A stretch of 12,128 nucleotides of DNA from JBDTNL01 sp039933785 (GCA_039933785.1 JBDTNL010000093.1:1-12128); one strand, 5' to 3'. Positions 1 to 8,403 are shown, numbered from the stretch's first letter. A program made the numbers and translations. Notes: a model not told the origin generated them from the sequence alone.

Positions 1-1229
1 TGCTCGACGGCATCCCGCTCGATCGCGTCACCACCTCGATGACCATCAACGCCACCGCGCCGATCCTGCTGGCGCTCTATCTGGTGGTGGCCGAGGAACA
101 GAACGTCGACTGGGCCCAGCTCGGCGGCACGGTGCAGAACGACATCCTCAAGGAGTACGCCGCGCGCGGCACCTACATCTATCCTCCCGGCCCTTCGTTG
201 AAGCTGGTCACCGACGTGATCGCGTTCTGCGCCGAGCGCGTCCCCAAATGGAACACGATCTCGATCTCCGGCTACCACATGCGCGAAGCGGGCTCGACCG
301 CGGTGCAGGAGGTCGCTTTCACACTCGCCAATGCGCTCTGCTATGTCGACGCCGCTCTGGCGCGCGGCCTCGCGGTCGACGACTTTGCGCCGCGCTTGTC
401 GTTCTTCTTCAACGCCCACAACGACTTCCTGGAAGAGGTCGCGAAGTTCCGCGCCGCGCGGAGGCTCTGGGCCGAGCTCATGCGTGAACGCTACGCCCCG
501 CGCGACGAGCGCTCGCTGTGGTTGCGCTTCCACACCCAGACCGCGGGCTCGACGCTCACCGCGCAGCAGCCCGACAACAACGTGGTGCGGGTCGCCATCC
601 AGGCGCTCGCCGCGATCTGCGGGGGGACGCAGTCTCTGCACACCAACGCCTTCGACGAGGCCCTCGGCCTGCCCACCGAACGCTCGGCGGGTCTGGCCTT
701 GCGCACGCAGCAGATCCTGGGCAACGAGACCGGCATAGCCCGGGTCACCGACCCGCTCGGCGGGGCCTGGGCCATCGAGGCCCTGACCGACGAAATCGTC
801 CAGCGCGCTCGGCAGTACATCCGCCGGATCGACGACATGGGCGGCGCCCAGAAGGCGATCGAGCGCGGCTTCCAACAGGGCGAGATCGCCGACGCGGCCT
901 ACATCTATCAGCAGGCGGTCGAGGCCAAGGAAGCGATCGTGGTTGGCGTGAACGCCTTCGTCGACGAGCAGACCCAGTCGACCGAGGTGCTCACGATCGA
1001 CCCGCGCGCCGAGGCCGAGCAGATCGCCCGCCTGCAGGCGCTCCGCGCGGCCCGCGATGGCGCCCGCGCCGAGAGCGCTCGTGCGACCCTCGGCCGCGAC
1101 GCGCGCGAGGACCGCAACCTGATGCCGGCCATCCTCGACTGCGTGCGCGCCGAGGTCACGCTCGGCGAAGTGGCCGACACGCTCCGCGAAGTGTTCGGCG
1201 AGTACCGCAGCGAAGAGCTCGGCTTCTAG
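1..1229 (+). CDS. Acyl-CoA mutase large subunit (methylmalonyl-CoA mutase family), 5'-truncated
   Basis: Adenosylcobalamin-dependent carbon-skeleton mutase of the methylmalonyl-CoA mutase family, cytoplasmic. The gene enters from the left edge; the first whole codon is at position 3 and about 408 residues are visible. Family landmarks in order are LDRVTTSMTINATA, GGTVQNDILKEY, TISISGYHMREAG, FHTQTAGSTLTAQ (with the active-site histidine of the barrel), GGTQSLHTNAFDEALGLPT and VIVGVNAF. The chain stops after the helical linker (ending EVFGEYRSEELGF), just where single-chain mutases continue into the B12-binding domain, so the B12-binding subunit must be a separate protein. It is not downstream, where HMG-CoA reductase follows. 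The segment FFNAHNDFLEEVAKFRA differs from the GIGMNFYMEIAKMRA type of classical methylmalonyl-CoA mutase, hinting at an isobutyryl-CoA-type or other acyl-CoA mutase. The substrate-deciding TIRQ(Y/F) motif lies outside the window, so the substrate cannot be named. The family is secure; the reaction is not. Confidence 0.92.
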   Translation, partial: LDGIPLDRVTTSMTINATAPILLALYLVVAEEQNVDWAQLGGTVQNDILKEYAARGTYIYPPGPSLKLVTDVIAFCAERVPKWNTISISGYHMREAGSTAVQEVAFTLANALCYVDAALARGLAVDDFAPRLSFFFNAHNDFLEEVAKFRAARRLWAELMRERYAPRDERSLWLRFHTQTAGSTLTAQQPDNNVVRVAIQALAAICGGTQSLHTNAFDEALGLPTERSAGLALRTQQILGNETGIARVTDPLGGAWAIEALTDEIVQRARQYIRRIDDMGGAQKAIERGFQQGEIADAAYIYQQAVEAKEAIVVGVNAFVDEQTQSTEVLTIDPRAEAEQIARLQALRAARDGARAESARATLGRDAREDRNLMPAILDCVRAEVTLGEVADTLREVFGEYRSEELGF

Positions 1230-1230
1230 G

Positions 1231-1252
1231 CCGCGACCGCGCGCGCTCGCGG
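1231..1252 (+). terminator. Candidate hairpin after the mutase gene
   Basis: One base after the mutase stop codon there is a perfect 6-base inverted repeat, CCGCGA (1231-1236) and TCGCGG (1247-1252), with a 10-base loop of alternating C and G. No T-run follows. It could slow or end transcription between the mutase and HMG-CoA reductase genes, but such repeats arise easily in G+C-rich DNA. A TACACT at 1253-1258 just after it loosely resembles a -10 element without a convincing -35 partner. Confidence 0.28.
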
Positions 1253-1282
1253 TACACTCTCCCCCGCTCACCACCGCCGACC

Positions 1283-1288
1283 GAGGAG
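1283..1288 (+). promoter_or_regulatory. Ribosome binding site of the HMG-CoA reductase gene
   Basis: GAGGAG lies 9 bases before the ATG at 1298. It decides the start, because the same frame stays open upstream to 518 in antiparallel-looking, arginine- and proline-rich sequence that is only a shadow of the mutase gene. Confidence 0.75.
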
Positions 1289-1297
1289 CCCAGTCCG

Positions 1298-2845
1298 ATG
1301 AAGATCCCATCCCTGATCCTCAAGCAGATGTACACCTTCAGCAGCCTGAAGAACACCGGCACGGGCGTGCAGTTCGGGCTCAAGAACCGACTCGCGGATG
1401 CCACCGTCACCGGGCTGGTCGAGATCGCAATCGACGGGCGGGCGCAGCCGCTCGACCGCGTGGTGCTCGACTTCGGCGGCGGCGAACGGCGCCAGGCGAG
1501 CGAGATCAGCGAGCAGAACCCGGTGAATTTTCCGCTGCGCAAGGTGGTGACGGTCGAGTGTCCGTCGGAGGCCCTCGCCAAGGGCGACCACGAAGTGATC
1601 ATCGAGCTCCGTTCCTCGTTCGGCGAGATGCGCGTCAAGGTGCACGACGCGATCGCCGACCAAGCGCCGAAGCGCATCACCGTGCCGCTCGACAAGGACG
1701 ACAACTATTCGCCCGCGATCGTCGGCAAGCGGCAACAGTTCGCCGAGGAGTATTCGGGCGTCAAGTTGCAGCACCTGACGAAGTATTCATTCGACCCGCA
1801 GTCGACCCAGGGGAACATCGAGAACTTCACCGGCGTCGCGCAAGTGCCGCTCGGCCTCGCCGGGCCGCTCAAGGTGAACGGCGAGCACGCGATCGGGGAG
1901 TTCCTCATTCCCATGGCGACCGCCGAAGGCACGTTGGTCGCGTCGTACAACCGCGGCATGAAGGTGATCAACCTCTCCGGCGGCGTGACCTCGACCGTCG
2001 TCGACGACTGCATGCAGCGCGCTCCGGTCTTCGTCTTCGCCTCGGCGCGCGAGGCGCGGGGGTTCGTGGCGTGGATTCAGGAAAACATGGCGGAGATCCG
2101 CGAGCAGGCCGAGTCGACCTCCTCGGTCGCCAAGCTGCTCTACATCGACACCTTCCTCGCCGCCAAGTTCGCCTATCTGCGCTTCAACTATTCGACCGGC
2201 GACGCCGCCGGTCAGAACATGGTGGGCCGTGCCACCTTCGCCGCCTGCAGTTGGATGCTCGAGCAGCCGTATGCGAAGGAGCATGTGCGGCGCTTCTATC
2301 TCGAGTCGAACCTGGCGACCGACAAGAAGGCCTCGCAGATCAACGTCATGCGCACGCGCGGCAAGCGCGTGGTCGCCGAGGTGACCATCCCGCGCGACAT
2401 CCTGGTGCAGAACATGCGCGTCGAGCCCGAGCAGGTGCACTACCACGCCCAGGTCGCCAATGTCGGCGCGTTCCTCTCCGGCGCCAACAACAACGGCGCG
2501 CACTCGCCGAACGGCATCACCGCCATGTTCATCGCCACCGGCCAGGACGTGGCCAACGTGTCGGAGTCCTCCGCCGGTATCGCCTACACCGAAGTCACCC
2601 CGGAAGGCGCGCTCTACATCTCGTTCACCATTCCCTCGCTGATCGTCGCGACCCACGGCGGCGGCGTCGGACTCCCGACGCAGCGCGAGTGTCTGGAGAT
2701 CCTCGGCTGCTGGGGCCGGGGCAAGGTGAACAAGCTGGCCGAGATCATCGCCGGCGTGGTGTTGGCGGGCGAGATCTCGCTGGCCTCGGCGATCTCGTCG
2801 CTCGACTGGGTGTCGAGCCACGAGAAGTACGGCCGCAATCGTTGA
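1298..2845 (+). CDS. Hydroxymethylglutaryl-CoA reductase with extra N-terminal domain
   Basis: Reduces HMG-CoA to mevalonate, the committed step of the mevalonate route to isoprenoids; 515 residues, soluble, with no membrane segment. The catalytic domain covers about residues 140-515. The expected catalytic set is visible: Glu210 in MATAEGTLVAS, Lys343 in TDKKAS, Asp417 in ATGQDVAN and His508 near the C-terminus in SSHEKYG. Other landmarks are ENFTGVAQVPLGLAGPL (176-191), GDAAGQNM (301-308, the DAMGMNM-type site) and GGGVGLPTQRECLE. The ESNLATDKK and LPTQxCLE forms fit class I (usually NADPH-using) rather than class II enzymes. Residues 1-118 are not part of the normal reductase; they contain SLKNTGTGVQFGLKNRL, VEIAIDGRAQPLDRV and AKGDHEVIIELRS and look like a separate beta-rich domain. 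The ATG at 1298 is backed by a GAGGAG site. The gene lies 68 bases after the mutase and 51 before the DUF3179 gene on the same strand, so joint transcription is possible but unproven. Confidence 0.96.
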   Translation: MKIPSLILKQMYTFSSLKNTGTGVQFGLKNRLADATVTGLVEIAIDGRAQPLDRVVLDFGGGERRQASEISEQNPVNFPLRKVVTVECPSEALAKGDHEVIIELRSSFGEMRVKVHDAIADQAPKRITVPLDKDDNYSPAIVGKRQQFAEEYSGVKLQHLTKYSFDPQSTQGNIENFTGVAQVPLGLAGPLKVNGEHAIGEFLIPMATAEGTLVASYNRGMKVINLSGGVTSTVVDDCMQRAPVFVFASAREARGFVAWIQENMAEIREQAESTSSVAKLLYIDTFLAAKFAYLRFNYSTGDAAGQNMVGRATFAACSWMLEQPYAKEHVRRFYLESNLATDKKASQINVMRTRGKRVVAEVTIPRDILVQNMRVEPEQVHYHAQVANVGAFLSGANNNGAHSPNGITAMFIATGQDVANVSESSAGIAYTEVTPEGALYISFTIPSLIVATHGGGVGLPTQRECLEILGCWGRGKVNKLAEIIAGVVLAGEISLASAISSLDWVSSHEKYGRNR

Positions 2846-2896
2846 GCAAGGGCCGCGACCGATCCGCCGCTGGCCGGCAGCCGTAAGTCTCAACAG

Positions 2897-4270
2897 ATGC
2901 ACACGCCGAGGACCGGTAGGTTTGGGGTGGCTTTGGCCTGCGTTGTCGGACTCATCGCAGCCCCTGGTGGACGGTCTGCCCTCGCCGAAGCACCGCGCGG
3001 CTACGAAGCCATCGAGCGGCTGCTTTCGCCTCTGCCCACGGTGCGCGCCAGGGCGAGCGCAGAGCTCGCCGCCGCCCGAGATGCCGGGCTGGTCCCGGGT
3101 ATCGTCGATGCGCTGTTCTTCGTTCCCAAGGCGCAGCGCGGCGAGGCCGTTCAGGCCCTGAGGCACCTGACCGGCGCCGACGCCGGTGAGCGCTACCTCG
3201 ACTGGGTGGACATCGTCATGCGCCACCCGGAGTGGCGCGGAGGCGACGGCTACGCCGCGTGGAAGGCGGCTCTCTTTGCGCGCATCGACCCCTGCTTCGG
3301 CAAACTGCTGGCGTCGGCGCCGGTACGCTTGCGGCTCGAGGAGGTGGTGTTCGGCGGCGTGGGATGCGAGGGCATACCCAGCCTCGACGGACCGCGCCAC
3401 GGACCGGCGAGCGCAGGCGGCTGGCTGCGCGAAGAGGAGCGGGTGTTCGGTGCGACGCTAGGTGGCGCGAGTCGCGCCTATCCGGAGAGCATCTTGAGCT
3501 GGCACGAAATGCTGAACGACGAGCTCGGTGGCCAGGCGATGACCCTCAGCTACTGCACCCTCTGTGGCTCGGCGATCCTCTTCGCTGGCGAGGTCGGCGG
3601 TCGCCGGCTGACCTTCGGCACCTCGGGCCTGCTCTACCGCAGCAACAAGCTGATGGTCGATCGCGCCACTCATACCCTGTGGCACAACCTCACCGGCGAG
3701 GCCGTGCTCGGACCCCTCGCCGAGCGCCCCGAGCGCCTGCGGATGCTTCCCCTGACCGCCACCACTTGGGGCGACTGGCGCCGCCGCCATCCCGAAACCA
3801 CCGTGCTCATTCCCGATCGGCTGGTCGAACGCGCGCTCGGCTTCGAATACCGGCCTGGCGCGGGGGGAGAGCGTCGCCGAGGTGTGCGCTTTCCGGTCGG
3901 TGGGTCGAGCACACGCCTGCCGGAGAGCGCGGAGATCTACGGTCTGCGCAACGGCGCGGCGGCGAAGGCCTATCTGGTTTCGGCGCTGGTAGCGACCGGC
4001 GTCGTCAACGACCAGATCGCCGACTTGACGCTCGTCGTTCTTGCCGACGGTGCCTCGGGAGCGATCCGCGCGTACCGGCGCGCCAGGCATGTCTTCGCGC
4101 TCGACCTCAACCGTCGCCTCCTCGACGAACGGGGCGAGGTCTGGCAAATGGAGGAGTCGGTTCTCACTGGGCCCGACCACGAGCACCTCGAGCGGCTGCC
4201 GGGAACACTGGCGTTCTGGCGGGGATGGTTTGGATTCTTCCCGCACACCGACGTCTACGGCCAACCCTAG
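2897..4270 (+). CDS. Exported DUF3179 domain protein
   Basis: Protein of 457 residues and unknown biochemical role. The N-terminus is a Sec signal peptide: basic residues 5-8, a hydrophobic core from about 9 to 22, and likely cleavage after SALA (27-30), so it should act outside the cytoplasm. Residues ~35-140 are mostly helical with HEAT-like character, ending in the conserved-looking AALFARIDPCFGKLL. The DUF3179 region starts near 183: VFGATLGGASRAYPESIL, SWHEMLNDELGG, then SYCTLCGSAILF with Cys220 and Cys223, FGTSGLLYRSNKLMVDR, TLWHNLTGEAVLGPL, and a C-terminal part with FPVGGSSTRLPE, KAYLVSAL, VVNDQIADL and LAFWRGWFGFFP. This order and length match full DUF3179 proteins as I remember them. 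The Cys-x-x-Cys pair suggests metal binding or redox chemistry, but that is inference. The ATG at 2897 fits the signal peptide, although no clear Shine-Dalgarno sequence precedes it. Confidence 0.92.
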   Translation: MHTPRTGRFGVALACVVGLIAAPGGRSALAEAPRGYEAIERLLSPLPTVRARASAELAAARDAGLVPGIVDALFFVPKAQRGEAVQALRHLTGADAGERYLDWVDIVMRHPEWRGGDGYAAWKAALFARIDPCFGKLLASAPVRLRLEEVVFGGVGCEGIPSLDGPRHGPASAGGWLREEERVFGATLGGASRAYPESILSWHEMLNDELGGQAMTLSYCTLCGSAILFAGEVGGRRLTFGTSGLLYRSNKLMVDRATHTLWHNLTGEAVLGPLAERPERLRMLPLTATTWGDWRRRHPETTVLIPDRLVERALGFEYRPGAGGERRRGVRFPVGGSSTRLPESAEIYGLRNGAAAKAYLVSALVATGVVNDQIADLTLVVLADGASGAIRAYRRARHVFALDLNRRLLDERGEVWQMEESVLTGPDHEHLERLPGTLAFWRGWFGFFPHTDVYGQP

Positions 4271-4304
4271 CGGGAGGGCCCGCCGTTCGGCGACTACAGC
4301 AGAG

Positions 4305-4331
4305 GCGGCGCTCAGGCGTTCTCGGCGCCGC
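4305..4331. terminator. Candidate hairpin between convergent genes
   Basis: GCGGCGC (4305-4311) and GCGCCGC (4325-4331) form a perfect 7-base inverted repeat with a 13-base loop. It starts 34 bases after the DUF3179 stop codon and covers the stop codon of the opposing kinase gene, so it could serve both transcripts. No T-run is seen on either side, and the right arm is kinase coding sequence, so this is weak. Confidence 0.22.
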
Positions 4332-7300
4332 TGGCGTCTTGCCGATCGAGCGCCATCATCAAGGGAGAAAGCTTCTCGAGAGTGGTCGGCTTGAGCAGGT
4401 GGCCGTCGAAACCCGCCTCACGCAGGCGAGGCCGATCTTCCTGGTAGCCGGTAACCGCCAACAGGAGTACCTGCCGGCCCAGGGTCTCTCGCAGACCAGC
4501 AGCCAGGGCGTAGCCGTCCATTCCCGGCAAGCCGAGGTCTAAAAGCGCGACCTCCGGGCGGAATCCTTGCGCCATGGCGAGCGCCGTCGAACCGTCGTTG
4601 GCGGCGCGCGCGTCATGACCCTGCAAGCTCAAGATTTCGACGAGCGTCTGGGCAGCGTCCACTTCGTCGTCCACGACCAGGACTCTGCGCGAGGTCACGG
4701 CCGGGAGTGCGGCGCCTTCGTCCTCTCGCATCCGGAGCTGCCGAGGATGGAGGCGTGGAAGAGTCACCACAACCTCCGTGCCCTGCCCGGCCCCGGCACT
4801 GAAGGCTTCGACGTTGCCACCGTGCATCTGTACCAGGCCGCGGACCAGGGCTAATCCGAGGCCGAGACCGCCTTTGGCTCGGTGCAGGCCCACCGGCACC
4901 TGGGCAAAGAGTTCGAAGATGCGTTCGAGCATCGCCGGGTCTAGACCGAGGCCGGTGTCCTTGACGGACAGCGTGACGGTCTCTTCCCCACCCTCCACCC
5001 GCAGGCAGATCCTGCCGCCCTTCTCGGTGTACTTTGCCGCGTTGCCGAGCAGGTTCTCGATCACTTGCGCGATCCGCAGCGCATCTCCGAGCACGAGAAC
5101 GCTCCGCGGCGGGGGTAGGAACACCGCCAACTCGTGGCCGGCGCTCTCGAACACCGGCCTCGCGGTCTCGATCGCAGCCATCGCCGCCTCGGCGATGTCG
5201 ACTTCATCCCGGGTGAGCTCGAACTTCCCCGAGATCACCCGCGCGACGTCGAGAAGTTGGTCCAGCATGGCGGTCATGCGGCGCGTCTGCCGGCCCATCA
5301 TGGCGCGGACCCTCTCGACTCCGGCGCCGTCGGTCAGGCGCAAGAGCTCGATCCCGTTGCTGAGCGCCGCGACCGGATTGCGCAGCTCGTGACCGAGCAT
5401 GGCGAGAAACTCGTCCTTGCGCCGGTCGTCCAGTTCGAGCTCGTCGGCCCGACTCTGCGCTCTGATCTCGGCACGACGCAAATTGGTCACGTCCTCGATC
5501 GAGACCAGAATGAGGTCGCCGCGGCCATCGCGAGACATGACATCGGCATTGAGCCTCATGCTGCGCCAACCGATCTTCTCGAACTCGTGCTCGACGTCGT
5601 AGTCTCTGATCTCCGTCCTTCCCAGCAGGGTCTCCTCGAGAAGATGGCGCACCCGCGGAATGTCCCATTGGCCGTTGCCGAGCTCGTAGATCCGGCGGCC
5701 TTCCGTCTCCCCCTTCTCGACTTGGAACGCGGTGTAGAAGGCCTCATTGGCCGAGACCAGACGGTGGTCCGCGTCGAGCACCAGGAGCGCGGTGCGCGAA
5801 GTGCGAATGATGGCCTCGGCATAGAGGCGGGCATACTCGCTCGCCGCAGCCGCTTTCTTCTGCACCGTCATCTCGTGGTACGTCAGGCATACTCCGTCGA
5901 TCTCTCCCGAATCGGTGCGATACGGAAGAACGGTGCGGGAGAACCAGCGGTCATCGTCGGTCGAGACCTCCGCTTCGATCGGTGTCCCCTCCCCCAGGAC
6001 ACGGCTCGCGTCGGCGAGCAGGTTGTCGTCGCGAACCTGAGTCTTTATGTCGGTCAAGGGGCGGCCGACGTCGGCCGGCACGATGCGCATCAGACCCGTG
6101 CACGCCGGCGTAGAACGCCGCACGCAAAGGTTGCGGTCGAGGAAGACCGTCGGCACGTTGGTGCTGACCAACAGATTGTTGAGGTCCGAAGTGAGCGTGC
6201 GGAGCTCCTGGTTTCGATCCTCGAGCTGACGGTTGATCGTCGTGAGCTCCTCGTTCAGAGATTGTAGCTCCTCTTGCGAGGCTTCGATCTCCTCGTGGCT
6301 CGACTGGAACTCTTCGTTCAGCGAGAGTAATTCTTCGTAGCTCGAGGTGTGTTCTTCGGTGGCGGTTCTGAGTTGATCCACCGCGGTCCGCAGCTCGTCC
6401 CTGGTGTCCTGGAGCTCCTGGCGCAGGTCGCCGATCAACGAATCTCTATCGCCACTCTCCCCCCCCTCGGATTGCAGGGTCTGGGGCTCCGGCGCGGACG
6501 CCACATCCCGGAAGGCGACCAGGAAGAACCCTTCCGCACCTGAGGCCGCGGTGAGCGGCTCGATGGCAATCTCAACCCGCGTCGGTGCCTTGTCGCGCTC
6601 GATGCGCAATCCCCGCACGGTAACCGCCCGCCGCTCCGCCATGGCTTCGGAGAGCCCGGTGCGCAGCTTGGCGTAGAGCTCGGGGCGCACCCAGGAGAGG
6701 AGGTTCAACTTGGCCTCTCCCTGTGGCCGGGTCAAATACGACTCCGAGGGTCCGAAGAAGTAGAGGATATCGAGCGCCTGGTCGACGACGACGCAGGGCG
6801 AAGTGTGACGCTCGAGGATCAGCTTCTCGAGCAGGCGAGGCGTCATCCGCGCGGCGGCAACCCCGCCCGCTTGACGTGCATGCGCTGGGTTGGTCGCCGC
6901 TCCGAGACGCGCCAGGCGGTACGCCCCCGGCCGCGCCAGCCCCAGAGACCGATAGAGCTTGTGCTTACCCGCCATCTCCTCGAACAGATCCGCGCGTCGG
7001 CCAACGGTCTCGGCAGCGCCCAGCCACAAGACGCCGCGCGGTCGCAGGGCGAAGTGAAAGCGCTCGAGCAGCTCTTCCTGAGCCGGCGCCTCGAGATAGA
7101 TGAGCACGTTGCGGCAGGTCATCAGGTCGAGACGGGCGAAGGGCGGGTCCGACTGCGCATCGTGGCTGGCGAAGGTGACCGTATCCCGCACCGCTCGTTC
7201 GACCTCGAAGCCCTCGCCTGTCCGGCGGAAAAACCTCCGCAGCCGCTCCGCCGACACTTGTTCCGCGATGCCGGCGGCGTAGCGCCCCTGCCGTGCGATG

Positions 7301-8397
7301 ACTAGCGCGGCATCGCTGGCGTCGGAGGCAAACACCTTGAGCTTGAGCGGGCTGCCAGCGGCCTGGATCTGCTCGAGGAAGATCATGGCGAGGCTGTAGG
7401 CCTCCTCGCCGGTCGCGCAACCCGCAGACCAGACACGCACCGAGCCGGTGTTGCGAGCGCCTTCGATGAGTGACGGCACGATCTCTCGCGCGAGGAACTC
7501 CCACTCCTCCGGATCGCGGAAGAAGCTGGTGACACCGATGAGGAGATCGCTGTAGAGCGCATCGACCTCTTCCGGATGCTCGCGCAGATACTGGAGATAA
7601 CTCGCCCATCCAGCGCGGTGTGTCACCCCCATCCGGCGTTCGGTGCGTCGAATGAGGGTGCCGGTCTTGTAGTCGCGAAAGTCGACCCGGTACCGTTCTC
7701 CGAGCAGCTCCACGATCGCCGACAGGCTGGCGCCCGGCTCCCCGGTCTCGGGCGGAGCGCCAGCTTGGGGGCCGGGTCGGGCTTGAGGCGTGGCCGCGTA
7801 CCGGCCAAGCAACGCGCCCATTTCCTCCGGAGCGACGACCGCGTCGGCGGCGCCGGTATCGATGGCGTTTCGTGGCATGCCGTCGTACTCGGCGGTGCCA
7901 GGAGCCTGCACGAGGCAAAGGCCGCCCCGCGCTCGGATGGCCCGGATGCCCGCCGAGCCGTCATCCCCAGTTCCCGACAGCACGATGCCCACCGCGCGCG
8001 CCGCCAGGCCCGCCGCGAGCGATGCGAAGAAGTCGTCGATGGGTCTGGCGAGGTAGTGCGGCTCCTTCGGGGCCCCGGCCTCCAAGAAGCCGTCGCGCAG
8101 GTCGAGCGAGGTGGCCGGCGCAATGACGTAGACGTGGTTCGGCTCCACCCGCACCTTGGTCGCAGCCTGCGAGACCGGCATGCGAGTCACGCGTTGCAAG
8201 ATTCCAGCGACGTGACTCTCTTCCGCCGGCGCGAGGTGGACAACGATCACAAAGGCGATCCCTTGGTCGCTGGGAGCACCGCGCAAGAGCTGCTGACACG
8301 CCGCGAGCCCACCGGCAGAGGCGCCGACACCGACGATCAGGCTCGGCAGCGCATCCGAGGACTCTCGCGTGCTCAAACCGTCTGGCTCATGGGTCAC
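4312..8397 (-). CDS. CheB-CheR-PAS hybrid histidine kinase with C-terminal receiver
   Basis: Cytoplasmic multidomain signalling protein of 1361 residues with no membrane segment. CheB-type methylesterase, ~18-200: Ser27 in GASAGG, His54 in VVHLAP, Asp145 in SGTGDDGSAG, the expected triad. CheR-type methyltransferase, ~225-485: GVTSFFRDPEEW, SAM-binding SAGCATGEEAYS (324-335), acidic Asp359, TCRNVLIYL (427-435). A PAS-like segment (~520-632) precedes a long coiled coil (~652-740) built on EELxSLNEE-type repeats. Two more PAS domains cover ~742-845 and ~855-975. HisKA has His1003 in GHELRNP. The ATPase domain has Asn1119, DTGLGL (1147-1152) and GGLGLGLAL (1176-1184). The receiver (~1237-1350) has Asp1243/1244, phosphoacceptor Asp1287, Thr1316 and Lys1336. 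All enzyme sites look intact. The start is GTG at 8395-8397, supported by a strong GAGGAGGG upstream. No chemoreceptor or CheA/CheW gene is nearby, so a non-chemotaxis role is likely; the divergent sigma factor gene is the nearest candidate partner. The input signal is unknown. Confidence 0.95.
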   Translation of the reverse strand: MTHEPDGLSTRESSDALPSLIVGVGASAGGLAACQQLLRGAPSDQGIAFVIVVHLAPAEESHVAGILQRVTRMPVSQAATKVRVEPNHVYVIAPATSLDLRDGFLEAGAPKEPHYLARPIDDFFASLAAGLAARAVGIVLSGTGDDGSAGIRAIRARGGLCLVQAPGTAEYDGMPRNAIDTGAADAVVAPEEMGALLGRYAATPQARPGPQAGAPPETGEPGASLSAIVELLGERYRVDFRDYKTGTLIRRTERRMGVTHRAGWASYLQYLREHPEEVDALYSDLLIGVTSFFRDPEEWEFLAREIVPSLIEGARNTGSVRVWSAGCATGEEAYSLAMIFLEQIQAAGSPLKLKVFASDASDAALVIARQGRYAAGIAEQVSAERLRRFFRRTGEGFEVERAVRDTVTFASHDAQSDPPFARLDLMTCRNVLIYLEAPAQEELLERFHFALRPRGVLWLGAAETVGRRADLFEEMAGKHKLYRSLGLARPGAYRLARLGAATNPAHARQAGGVAAARMTPRLLEKLILERHTSPCVVVDQALDILYFFGPSESYLTRPQGEAKLNLLSWVRPELYAKLRTGLSEAMAERRAVTVRGLRIERDKAPTRVEIAIEPLTAASGAEGFFLVAFRDVASAPEPQTLQSEGGESGDRDSLIGDLRQELQDTRDELRTAVDQLRTATEEHTSSYEELLSLNEEFQSSHEEIEASQEELQSLNEELTTINRQLEDRNQELRTLTSDLNNLLVSTNVPTVFLDRNLCVRRSTPACTGLMRIVPADVGRPLTDIKTQVRDDNLLADASRVLGEGTPIEAEVSTDDDRWFSRTVLPYRTDSGEIDGVCLTYHEMTVQKKAAAASEYARLYAEAIIRTSRTALLVLDADHRLVSANEAFYTAFQVEKGETEGRRIYELGNGQWDIPRVRHLLEETLLGRTEIRDYDVEHEFEKIGWRSMRLNADVMSRDGRGDLILVSIEDVTNLRRAEIRAQSRADELELDDRRKDEFLAMLGHELRNPVAALSNGIELLRLTDGAGVERVRAMMGRQTRRMTAMLDQLLDVARVISGKFELTRDEVDIAEAAMAAIETARPVFESAGHELAVFLPPPRSVLVLGDALRIAQVIENLLGNAAKYTEKGGRICLRVEGGEETVTLSVKDTGLGLDPAMLERIFELFAQVPVGLHRAKGGLGLGLALVRGLVQMHGGNVEAFSAGAGQGTEVVVTLPRLHPRQLRMREDEGAALPAVTSRRVLVVDDEVDAAQTLVEILSLQGHDARAANDGSTALAMAQGFRPEVALLDLGLPGMDGYALAAGLRETLGRQVLLLAVTGYQEDRPRLREAGFDGHLLKPTTLEKLSPLMMALDRQDASGAENA

Positions 8398-8403
8398 CCG
8401 CTA

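Noticed and set aside
518..1297. Upstream extension of the HMG-CoA reductase frame into the mutase gene
   Set aside because: The extension is arginine/proline-rich shadow sequence overlapping the real mutase frame; a good ribosome binding site sits right before the ATG at 1298.
1787..3400. Long open frame on the minus strand (537 codons) opposite HMG-CoA reductase and the DUF3179 gene
   Set aside because: Its product is a low-complexity mix of Arg, Gly, Ala, His and Asp with no family motifs; long antisense frames are expected in G+C-rich genes, and both plus-strand genes are secure.
4281..4292. Small CGCC/GGCG hairpin after the DUF3179 gene
   Set aside because: Only a 4-5 base stem without a T-run; not distinguishable from chance in this base composition.
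5134..6267. 377-codon open frame on the plus strand inside the kinase gene
   Set aside because: It is antisense to well-recognised PAS and HisKA coding sequence and shows no domain or start signal of its own.
6180..6400. Repetitive-looking GAGCTCCTC / TTCTTCG pattern within the kinase gene
   Set aside because: It encodes the Glu/Leu/Ser-rich coiled coil between the CheR and second PAS parts and is explained by the protein, not by a DNA repeat element.
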